A stretch of DNA of 64,000 nt from Congeria kusceri (Eukaryota > Mollusca > Bivalvia > Myida > Dreissenidae), in assembly GCA_027627225.1 (NCBI GenBank), contig CM051040.1:23870134-23934133 (forward strand), written 5' to 3'. The translations under genes and the position numbers were made by a program. The notes beneath the pieces were generated by a model. The model worked only from the letters and a program-made list of their open reading frames with translations, did no database searches and was not told the DNA's origin. This document shows, in pieces, positions 23,266 to 35,900 of the stretch; the first letter of the stretch is position 1; each line of letters starts with the position of its first letter.

Positions 23266-26200
23266 CAAATTGCTGAAACTGTGTATGAAATGTAAAGGTC
23301 GACAAATCATATTTCTTGTTTTATCTTACTAAGTTACATTTCCTTTGGACAGTTTTCAGGTACTGTCTTGAGCAAGATCAGAATGGCAAGCACGTTATAC
23401 AAGGAGCAATGTAGGAGAAATGTACCATTCTATATGATGAGTTCGATATTTGACAGAAACGACTGCATCAGTCTAATACACTGAGGGAAGGCGTAAACAT
23501 GGTCATACACACATTATAACAAACAGAAATACATGGACCATTTGCTCGAACCTTTTACATACATTTCACAGATATAATATTTATCGGATGTGAAATTGTG
23601 AACTACGAGTACGAACACGTCAATTGAAAATGGTAAAAATATTGTCGAAGCATTTGAAAATTTACTTATCGAAGGTTGATTGAGAAACTATTGTATCTGA
23701 CATATAAATGTTACATGTAAGAGGTAAGCAGATAAAATATTTTCAGGCTCATCCCTCGTTATTTTTACATTTAACAAGAGAAACACATACTGAAGATTTG
23801 ACTTTAAACACCCTCCAATATTGTATATTAATTGGCCAACATAGACGCTTAGGTTTTAGCAACTGGTCAGATGATGTCTACGGTGATTTGGCAATAACAA
23901 AACAAACACGGTATCACAATGAGCGTCCATTAAAGAAAACATTTACCAATTTAAGTAGCTTTAAGATTGAAACAAGAACCACTTAAAAGCTACTACATGT
24001 ATTTTAACGAATGATTGAACAAATGAATTGTAATGAAAGTTCATAATATGCGTCTAGGCAAATTGTAACCACCAAAGCATTGCAGATAAGCATTGCAGAC
24101 ATGCGGAAAAAGAAAACGGAAAATGAAAACGGAAAAGTATGATAATTTACTTGACATCATTGTAATATCGCGTTATTGCCAAATCCTATCTACTACAATA
24201 TTACAGATGGCATACCATTTTTGGCCAGTGAGGACTAGTCGGGAACGACGAAGAAACAATTAAACAAATCATTTAGTAAGGAAAACATTTTATGAAGACC
24301 GCGTTTGAATTCAGACAGGGAAACATTTTATGAAGATCGCGTTTGCCTAATATTCACTATCGATTAGTGAACATGTGTTATCAAATCATACATAAAATCA
24401 TACATGTACTTTTGCCAATGATACAAACGGATAGATTACAAAATACCATGCACTCGTCATTTGTGTGTGTGTGGGGGGGGGTATTATATCTTCGGCATCA
24501 ATGTATAATCTTTCTATCCAATCATCTATGTAATGTATAGCGAAATGATGTCGTCACAAAATGTTTCAATGCAGTTGGAATGTTATTCGCCATGCATTCA
24601 TTACCTGTGTTTGTTTAAATTCCGTCTTGATATAGATGCCTACGTATTTATGACGATAATGATAGTTAGTAACAAGCTAAATTAATATAACTTCAGACGT
24701 TCCACTATCGGTCAATAGTATCATTATTTCAATTAACACAATAACGTTACTCGTTTGCCTTTAAGATAAATATATTAAGGAATGATTTAAAACAAATACA
24801 AATCCAGCATATTTTGTCGATTATACACAATTATATCATTTATCAAATAAAAAAAAATTACGAAGTTCAATATTGAAAAAAAAAACATTAAGAAGTGTAT
24901 TAATGTATTATATTATTATATTTTATTATATATATGGTAATTTCTGAGACGTTTTTGGAATCCACATCACTGCATTTGTGATACTTGACGGTTTCTTTAT
25001 ACATGCTTTGAAAGCTTGTGGGGCAGCGTAAACTTATATAGGCTGTTATTAACAACAATCAGTTCTACAGAAGGCACTAGGTTACTGTTAATGTATAAAA
25101 ATATTTATCCTAAAATCGTAAAACATCTCCTTAGTCTGAACACATGATTTAAGGAGATTTCAACGTGTAATCATGTTAACATTCATGTATAAAAACACAC
25201 ACACACAATGCGCCGCATCTGCTCTCAGTTTCAAGTCCATACTTTTCACTACATGTATCACTATATTTTGCCACTGTGATATGTGTGATAAGTTTATATC
25301 AATAGGCGATGACAGGAATTAGTTTTGATCACGAATTCTAAATACGGACACTTAGTTCTTCTTGTGTATGTGCTCTTCTTTTTCGTAACTTTATTAGTGC
25401 AACAAAACAGGGAATCAACAACCCGATATTCATGGAGTTACCGTGGTGGAAGGCAATATTATCGTAGTTAAAGCCAATATCTACTCTAAATTGGAGTGGC
25501 ATTTCATATTTGAAGTCATTCTTGTACGTGTAACACATATTGCATATTAAATATCGTTTCTTGTTATTTACACCACGTAACAATATGTGCATAAATATTA
25601 ATTGGTCATACAAACTCTTCTGTCTTTCTGTGTAAAAGATATCATAATACGAATATAAGTAAATACAAGTAACTTTCACTAAAAACATATTTCACATATT
25701 TTATATTTGATATATAAGTGTATATCACGTGATTAGGGGAACAAAGCCACTAGACAGTACCTGGTTCTTCTGAGAGGGTAAAGCAAAAATCTTCCGTTAT
25801 AGTGTGCTAGCATACACAATGTAATACAATCTTTATTTAAAAAAAACACGGCTTTGTGAGTACAACAACCACATACCATATACATTTTAGTCATTCATCA
25901 AATCAGTTCATATATATGCGCCAAATTTGCCAGTAAAATACTACGACGAACTAATACTTAAATATAATAGTAAAACCAAAATGCTGTTTACTATGTACTA
26001 AGTAATAAAGTGTATGCACACATGCATTAAAACCGTTCGATTAATAAAACTTTTCACATAGTTACAAACTTTAAAAAATAAGACCGCATAATATAAAGAA
26101 AAAAAAAGCAAACTTAAATTCAAGTCCGAATTTGCTAGAAACTAGAGATGTGCTAGCTCCTTAAACAAACTTAGCAGTGGAAACCACGGCTACTGTACAT

Positions 26201-26707
26201 ACCTTATATTCTTTATCCTTCTGTGACATTATTCGTCTTTTCTTACATGGCTGCAATATTGCAAAAATATTATTTAAGAACTATAAAAAAGCAATTACGT
26301 ATGATGTATTCATATATTATTCAAGTTTTCATATTTTGTATTAAATTTCTTTGGATATCTGTATGGTGTTAACCATATACATACTTAAAACATAATATGA
26401 TGTAGAATATTAAAAAAAAAAATGCAATTTTATAATAATATTGATCTGTTTCTTTAATGTATATTCGGCTTAAAATACAATAAACTCACATATACATCAT
26501 AGCCTATGCTGTAGAGGTATCACAATATATTAACTAAATACCGAGTCCCTAACCTTCCCACTAAACGATTATTTGGCTAGTACTTGACTTAGTAAACTCC
26601 ATCATAATTTGTAGTAGCATATATACTTAATGAACCATTATGCACATCATTTATACAAAACAAATACGACGATGTGAGGTGTATAATCAAATATCTAGCA
26701 AATCGTA
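23266..26707. other. Intergenic region downstream of the channel gene
   Basis: AT-rich. Short frames at 23708-23986 and 25338-25688 show no family signature. It probably contains the channel 3' UTR at its right end. Confidence 0.5.
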
Positions 26708-26932
26708 CTATTGGTATTCCTTATAATAACTATAGACAAAAATGGTCCTCACAAATAGGTAAATGATAACGACAAAGCCGATGTTGTAGATGATGTAGAG
26801 AACGGTGAGGATAGTGAGGACAATGTTTTCAATCCTGTCGGCGTAAAGGCGGTTGTAGAGCAGCCGGGTAACTATGGCGTGCCAGGCACACACAGCTGAC
26901 AGCATCACCATGGAGACCAACAGGTACTTGTC
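26708..26932 (-). CDS. pLGIC-like gene, terminal exon (TM3-TM4)
   Basis: The acceptor is TGTTCCCAG. It encodes DKYLLVSMVMLSAVCAWHAI, a short TRLLYNRLYADRIE loop and TM4 (IVLTILTVLYIIYNIGFVVI...). The stop follows KEYQ. TM4 is almost the end of the protein. Confidence 0.9.
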   Translation of the reverse strand, partial: DKYLLVSMVMLSAVCAWHAIVTRLLYNRLYADRIENIVLTILTVLYIIYNIGFVVIIYLFVRTIFVYSYYKEYQ

Positions 26933-29900
26933 CTGGGAACATGATTCACATGATTACTTGATCAAAAGATTCAACTACGTTAACATATCATTCTATTATT
27001 CGTTTATCAAACCACCAAGGGTATTTATGCATATACATGTAAATACAAACTGATAGCTCAACATTTTGGTGCTTCATTCATGACCAATGCATATTTGCAG
27101 TTAGTATAACCACTGAGTTTAATTACAATTTTGAAAGTGTGACATGTAGTTATAAAGCTAGATGATACGTAAGAATATCATTGTGATATAGAAAGTGGCA
27201 CAAATCGAATATTTAAAAAGCGACATATACGCTAGATATTATAATAGATAGTAGTCGTATATGTAGTCAAAATGACAATATTAGTAAGATACGATTCAAA
27301 ATTACTTATCATATACATGTACTTGGTATAAGTGAGATATAAAAGTGAGATTAGTATGGTCATATAAAATGTCCAAGTAGTACAGACGCAAAAATGCACT
27401 TACCATATATGTCAAATAAGAGATTCCAGAAAGAAATAACTTAACACGTAAGTAAGATTCTATGAAGAAATCACTTAGCATATGAGTTAGATAAGGGGTT
27501 TTAGAACGATATTAATCACCTTGTAGGTTAGGTAAGATAGACTTGGAATAGACAACATGCAATATTAGCTACATAAAAGATTCCAGCATAGAAAGAAATT
27601 AACATATAAGTTAGAAAGAAACCACTTTCCATTAAAATTAGATAACACAGACCTTAGTGACACTTAAATTATATAGAAGGGTCAATTCACTAAGGATAGA
27701 TTGTGAGATGAGAGTATTTAAGTATATATTCGACTGCTGCTAGGGTGTCTTACATGGATTATTCCAAAAAGTTATATAAGAGATTCTCGGAAGAAACCAC
27801 TTACCGTATAAGTTAGATAAAAGATTCTAAGAAGAATTCACTTACCCTATAGTTAGGAAAGAGATTCTAGGAAGAATTCACTTACCCTATAGTTAGGAAA
27901 GAGATTCTAAGAAGAATTCACTTACCCTATAGTTAGGAAAGAGATTCTAAGAAGAATTCACTTACCCTATAGTTAGGAAAGAGATTCTAAGAAGAATTCA
28001 CTTACCCTATAGTTAGGAAAGAGACTCTAAGAAGAATTCACTTACCCTATAGTTAGGAAAGAGATTCTAAGAAGAATTCACTTACCCTATAGTTAGGAAA
28101 GAGATTCTAGGAAGAATTCACTTACCCTATAGTTAGGAAAGAGATTCTAGGAAGAATTCACTTACCCTATAGTTAGGAAAGAGATTCTAGGAAGAAACAA
28201 CTTACCCTATAGTTAGGAAAGAGATTCTAGGAAGAATTCACTTACCCTATAGTTAGGAAAGAGATTCTAGGAAGAATTCACTTACCCTATAGTTAGGAAA
28301 GAGATTCTAGGAAGAAACAACTTACCCTATAGTTAGGAAAGAGATTCTAGGAAGAATTCACTTACCCTATAGTTAGGAAAGAGATTCTAGGAAGAATTCA
28401 CTTACCCTATAGTTAGGAAAGAGATTCTAGGAAGAAACAACTTACCCTATAGTTAGGAAAGAGATTCTAGGAAGAATTCACTTACCCTATAGTTAGGAAA
28501 GAGATTCTAGGAAGAATTCACTTACCCTATAGTTAGGAAAGAGATTCTAGGAAGAATTCACTTACCCTATAGTTAGGAAAGAGATTCTAGGAAGAAACAA
28601 CTTACCCTATAGTTAGGAAAGAGATTCTAGGAAGAATTCACTTACCCTAGAGTTAGGAAAGAGATTCTAGGAAGAATTCACTTACCCTATAGTTAGGAAA
28701 GAGATTATAGGAAGAATTCACTTACCCTGTAGTTAGGAAAGAGATTCTAGGAAGAAACAACTTACCCTATAGTTAGGAAAGAGATTCTAGGAAGAATTCA
28801 CTTACCCTATAGTTAGGAAAGAGATTCTAGGAAGAATTCACTTACCCTATAGTTAGGAAAGAGATTCTAGGAAGAATTCACTTACCCTATAGTTAGGAAA
28901 GAGATTCTAGGAAGAATTCACTTACCCTATAGTTAGGAAAGAGATTATAGGAAGAATTCACTTACCCTATAGTTAGGAAAGAGATTCTAGGAAGAATTCA
29001 CTTACCCTATAGTTAGGAAAGAGATTCTAGGAAGAATTCACTTACCCTATAGTTAGGAAAGAGATTCTAGGAAGAAACAACTTACCATGTAAGTTATATA
29101 AGAGATTCTAGGAAGAAACAACTTACCATGTAAGTTAGATAAGAGCTTTCAGAGAGAAACCACTTACCATACAAGTTAGATAAGAGATTTCAGAGAGAAA
29201 CCACTTACCATACAAGTTAGATAAGAGATTTCAGAGAGAAACCACTTACCATGTAAGTTAGATAAGAGCTTTCAGAGAGAAACCACTTACCATACAAGTT
29301 AGATAAGAGATTTCAGAGAGAAACCACTTACCATACAAGTTAGATAAGAGATTTCAGAGAGAAACCACTTACCATGTAAGTTAGATAAGAGCTTTCAGAG
29401 AGAAACCACTTACCATACAAGTTAGATAAGAGATTTCAGAGAGAAACCACTTACCATACAAGTTAGATAAGAGATTTCAGAGAGAAACCACTTACCATGT
29501 AAGTTAGATAAGAGATTTCAGAGAGAAACCACTTACCATACAAGTTAGATAAGAGATTTCAGAGAGAAACCACTTACCATACAAGTTAGATAAGAGATTT
29601 CAGAGAGAAACCACTTACCATACAAGTTAGATAAGAGATTTCAGAGAGAAACCACTTACCATACAAGTTAGATAAGAGATTTCAGAGAGAAACCACTTAC
29701 CATACAAGTTAGATAAGAGATTTCAGAGAGAAACCACTTACCATAAAAGTTAGATAAGAGATTTCAGAGAGAAACCACTTACCATAAAAGTTAGATAAGA
29801 GATTTCAGAGAGAAACCACTTACCATACAAGTTAGATAAGAGATTTCAGAGAGAAACCACTTACCATACAAGTTAGATAAGAGATTTCAGAGAGAAACCA

Positions 29901-32900
29901 CTTACCATACAAGTTAGATAAGAGATTTCATAGAGAAACCACTTACCATACAAGTTAGATAAGAGATTTCAGAGAGAAACCACTTACCATACAAGTTAGA
30001 TAAGAGATTTCAGAGAGAAACCACTTACCATAAAAGTTAGATAAGAGATTTCAGAGAGAAACCACTTACCATACAAGTTAGATAAGAGATTTCAGAGAGA
30101 AACAACTTACCATACAAGTTAGATAAGAGATTTCAGAGAGAAACCACTTACCATAAAAGTTAGATAAGAGATTTCAGAGAGAAACCACTTACCATAAAAG
30201 TTAGATAAGAGCTTTCAGAGAGAAACCACTTACCATACAAGTTAGATAAGAGATTTCAGAGAGAAACCACTTACCATACAAGTTAGATAAGAGCTTCTAG
30301 GAAGAAACCACTTACCATATACGTTAGAAAAGATGTTATAGAGAGAAAACAATTACCATATAAATTAGATAAAAGCTTCTAGAGAGAAACCACTTACCAT
30401 ATACGTTAGATAAGAGATTCTAGGAAGACTGGAGTTGACCACGGATTTGAACGCCACCGCGGTGAGAACGAGAGTGAAAGACAACTGCAGACGATTCTGT
30501 GGTAATTTCTTGTCAACGGAGAATGTAGCGAACGCCAAACTGCATATAAGGAACTGGAACATACACAGCCAAGAATAAACAAAACATGTATGTAGGAACA
30601 TTATGGTACATACAATAACCACAACACAGTGAACTCGTCGTAAATGCATTTAATACACCCGCTGTTTTTTTTAATAAATATAAGGTATTGTAAATACATT
30701 GTAAACTTGGACAACTAGTGAAAATGTGTAAAACATAATTTATATTGTCAAGTTATGTAAAACGCCTAGTTGAAAATGCTATGTCAAACCGATTGATGCA
30801 AACGATGTCTACAAAACGATGAAGACATGAAGGATTTCTCACTAATTAAAACAATTATTCAAGTTTGTGTACGTTTAAAACATTGTTTAAAGTGTAAATA
30901 TCTCGGGTATTTTCAGTGCATATACAGCAATCATTGGCTATTAAGTAATTTAAAAACTTATCACAGAAACGTCCACTGCTCTTATGAAATTAGTACACGT
31001 AGATCATTTTTATTGCATTGTGTTTGTATTTGTTGCATTAATAAAAATGATTCACGTATATTATAATGTTAATATTGTCTATTCAATGAACAAAAGCTTA
31101 ATAAATTACTGTACCGTTATCATAAAAATATTCCACACAAAATATCCCGGCCGACGAGCAGCTCGGCATTTTACGGAAAGAGCCGAGCGTTTAACGGAAT
31201 TGTCCACTTGGTCATTGACAAGTTCTTTCTTGTTACACTCCGTGTGCACATACAGGTGCCACTCTTGTTCGTCCACGAACGACTGTCGGTTCACCACGTG
31301 ATGTTCTTCCTTGTCCTCGATCAGCTCGCACTCGCTGATCGGCAACTCCGAAGCCACTGTGATTGTTAGGTCCTTCACATTAAAACAGCACAAAATATTG
31401 TAAATATTTGGATATTTGAAAGGTATTCCTTGGTAAACAACAATTATCTTAAACGCACTAGTGTACGTCATTATCGCAACTTTTTAAGTAAAATGCACTC
31501 ACCGTATTCACATACCTGTGGAGATAATTATAATTGCAGTATCACCACTAATTTATTGATGACAAGACGTAATTATTGTTGGCATAGGAACACATTTCTT
31601 GTTACAATATATCACCAAACATGTACGGTAACTTAACTACGACAATTTCTGTTTCTTCTAGAATAAGAATTCGGTAATCCTCTAAAGTCACACAACTTAC
31701 CTGTACGTCAAACGGGAAATCATCCAGTTCGAGGTTTTCCATAAATGTTCCCTTAGAAACCCGTTTCTCGTATATGAACGCCTCCTCTTTCTCGTTGTAC
31801 ATGACCCTGTGGCGGATCTGCTCCTTTGGATCTCCTAGTGAGTTCTCAATGTACAACTTGGGGTTCCAGAGTCGAGCGAAGTCCACCTCTCCCGGCTATA
31901 AAACAACAACAAATTAATATATCACGTTTCTATGTTACTGCTACATAATTAATTATATATATTTATCAGCAAAACAAATGGTTTCGAATGCATTCCATGC
32001 GCATGTCCGATTTTTGCATGAAATGCTCTCTAATAGTTAACAAAAGGAAACGTATGTTCGACTGTTTTGACCGTACGGCTCAATAGGTTCCAGGGGCCTG
32101 TGGGTAACAACACAATGCAAGGTCGGATAAACCGTGACATTAATACAGTAGGAAAAAGAACAGTATATAAAACTATAATGCTATTTGAACTATTATGGCG
32201 TATAAGATGCTTTTAAACAAGAGGGCCATGATGGCCCAAAGCGCTCACCTGAGAACTGGTACAGATGAAGACCATACTGTTGTAACAGGTTTGAAAAGTA
32301 AGGTATCTGAACAATACACAGTGGGGGTAGGATCAATTTTGATTTAAAACATCGGTAAGTGCAATGGGCTAACTAAAGTATGAGCTGGGTAGTGGATGTG
32401 CGTTTTTTTTTAATGGTTCTCTAATCATTTTTCTCGATATTCTTATCTGACCCTTTTTCATTAAGTCATTGACTATTCTGGAAAATGCACAAACTGTAGA
32501 TTTTGAGTTCGTTTTCGCAAACAGTTTTGGAAAACTAGTTGCAATGCGATAATTGCGATGGCTGTGCTATAAGGTAAAGTTTTGCTCTTTCTTTGATAAT
32601 TTTCTTTCCAATGATCATAAATGATGTTAATGAAGGCTCTGAAAACATCAAAGTTGCATGTACAGATAACTGCATGCAAGTCTTGCAACTGTTGGAAATA
32701 AAATTTTATCAATCAATTTTTATGGTCATGCGCAAACTGTGCAAGTTTGGTCTACATTGAATCAAAAATCGTGTGTGCAAGCCAATAATTGATAACATGT
32801 AGATGTTTTTTTTCCAAACACAAGGGGCAATAACTCTGGTGTTTCTGGCTCGATCATGCTTATATTCTACTTCACCTGTAGTATTACGTTCATAGACAAA

Positions 32901-35900
32901 CTGTACACGATTGGTGAAGATTGAATGAAACATGAAGTCTCTATCCTGAATAATGTCCATTTTTGCATATTTTTTGCACAAACAAAGGGCAAAATAACTC
33001 TGGTGTTTCTGGTCCAATCTTGCTTATATTCGACTTCACCTTTAATCTTATGGTCATAGACAAACTGTGCAAGATTGGTAAAGATCGGATGAAAATTGAG
33101 GTCTCTATCATGTATAATGTCCATTTTATGCATATTTTTTCACAAACAAAGGGCAATAACTCTGATGTTTCTGGTCAGATCTTGCTTATAAACAACTTCA
33201 ACTGTAATCTCATGGAAATAGACAAACTGTGCAAGATTGGTGAAGACTGGATGAAAAATGTCTCTCTCTATCCTGAAAAATGTCCATTTTTGTATATTTT
33301 TTTTCGTAAACAAAGGGCAATAACTCTGGTGTTTGAAACACGATCTGGCCCATTTTTGACGTCTGCTGAGTTCTGATGTTCATACACAAACTGTGAAATG
33401 TTGGTTAAGATTGGATGGAAAATAAAGTCTAGACGTTGGAAAAGGGCACTTTTGCACTTTTTTTGCATGAAAAGGGGCCATAACTCTGGTGTTACTGGTG
33501 TGATCTGACCCAATAACAATCCCGTCCGAGATTTTATGGTCTTACACAAACTGTGACAGTTAGGTCAAAAAAAAAAATGTAGTCTTTATCGCGATAACGG
33601 TCCAAATTGTTAACGGCACCTTGACGACGGACGACGGACGATAGACGACGGACGACGCCGGAGAGGTCCCCTATACCAATAGCTCACCGAGCACTTCGTG
33701 CTCGGGTGAGCTAAAAAGAACGCATACAGAAAATATATGAGAGATGAAATAGTTTCCATGAACTATATATTCTCATATACTGTATCTCCATTACGTGCAT
33801 ATTGATTCAACGTGGAAATTAGTTCAAACTTCAATTAGGTTAGGACATGCATCGGCTAAACGTGTGTTTACAAACAAAACGAAACCGTCGAACAACGTCT
33901 TACATGTATGTAAATAATACAGTGCAATACCTGGTTTGTTTCACTCTTACCACAACGGCGTGTCCTTGTTGCCCGTCTAACGTTGGTTCCCGCCATTTCG
34001 CCTTTACGATGACGTCTGCGTTAAACTGCTCCTTGAGTGTGTCAATCTCACCGACCTTGAAAAACTGGACGACAATCTCAACCTTCACCTGAAAATATAT
34101 TGTTTACATTGTATACAAGGTATTGTATCAGACTACAACACTTCAGGGTATAAATATCCAAAGTAATTAGGAAATTGATTTTCTTAAAAGTCATTTATTT
34201 AAAAAAAAAAAAAAAAAAAAAAAATCTCTCGTTTCATCTCTCGGTGTTATCTGCATTACAGTTCAACATAACATTTTTGTGTTTTATGCATTTCGATGGA
34301 TGAACATGCATTTACAAACATCTTCAAATATGGTTAACAATTTGTATTATTTGTCATTTATTATTCAATAGAGCATGTGTATGATGACGTTTTGAAGTTT
34401 TTCAAAACAATAAACAGACGCTATTATCTTTGCACATCATGAATTAAACATCACCTCTCCTGGATTTCTAAAAATAGTTTAATAAGGACCAAACAGGCAA
34501 TCCTGCAATACTTATGTTACATGCATACTGAATAGGTAGTTAAATTTCGTGCTAATTAGAAATTAAATGTGCATGATACGTTTACCTAAATGTTCTGTCG
34601 CTTCTGGCAGTCCATGAACATTACCAAAGCTTTATCTTTGCTTTGGTCTGCAAAGTCAGGTATGTGAATCAAAGGCCAAGAAGTTTAGGTAAATATACAT
34701 AGCACATGTATATACGGATGGATTGAACACGTAACAAGATCTAGATTTATATCAAAAGGAATAATTACTGTCAATAACCGTACGGTGAACAGCTCTTATT
34801 CTGTAGACAAGCCCATCCGGAACGTTCTTTTGTAAATACATAAGAACAGTTTTAACGGTTAAATTCATTATCTGGACAGTTAATTTACATTAATGCAATA
34901 AAATGTTACAAAACATATTAAACATTCCGTTGTTTCTTAATTTACGTTGGTTGTCAATTTCCAAAAAAAGACAAATTTATAAATGATTAAAAATATTTGT
35001 GTTAACAATAGATAAAGGATGTGACAATTGTATTTTATTGTTTTCATTTAATGAGCTACTGTATCTAATGTTATTAGCATGTCTTTATAACGGATTTAAC
35101 ATGCACTGCATTGCATTGACTTTCCCATTGCTCCATAACCATTGTTTTATCCTTAGTTGTTATGTTTTAGGTTTTGCGTGTTTTATGTGTCATATGTTGC
35201 GTTGTATGGACAATGTTTCGCTTGCCTTAAAATACCTAAAGTAGTAAACAGGTGTGTCTCACATTCTGACGCGGCTAGAGTTTCACATATTATTTACTCC
35301 TTGTATTCAATAAGGTACAGAAAGGTGCAACAAGTCAATACGCGCCTACGTGTACATTCTCCTGCCAACAGAGACTCGATGACAGAAAAGAGATTACATT
35401 TTCGTGATAAAGTGTTGCTTTTCCATTTGTGAAATAATAGCCCTGTACCATATTGATCAACGTCATATGATGGCTAGGACAAACAGGCCGTGTGTATAAT
35501 GTGTCTGCCGCATTTAGCCTGGTCCAAAATCTACTTAATAACAGGGTATACTGCATTCCATTAATATTTATACGACACCACCACTTCTCTAAGTTGTGTA
35601 AGTAGTGCGGTTATGTCTTAGTAAATAAGCATTCGTAAATTCATAAGTGTCAGTGCATAGGACCGAATAATTTACTAGTGCGGCCAAATTGGAATGTTAG
35701 CATGTTTCCATTGTTAAATTATATTCTGATTAAAATTTTCTTATGTACTTGTGGAGTATCAATCTGTTTGTGTCCTATTAATGTCTATCTAAATAAAAAA
35801 GTAAATATGGCACAATATTTGACCATGAGGACATAAACCACAATTATATTGCATTCAGCATTACTGTGGCTACAACGTGTATATTGCGTATATATGGAAT

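Noticed and set aside
27841..30397. CRISPR-like regular repeats
   Set aside because: Units are directly adjacent with no unique spacers, in a eukaryotic intron; it is a minisatellite.
32709..33376. Several overlapping ~100-codon frames
   Set aside because: All arise from the internal tandem units of the GCTCACCTGAG repeat.
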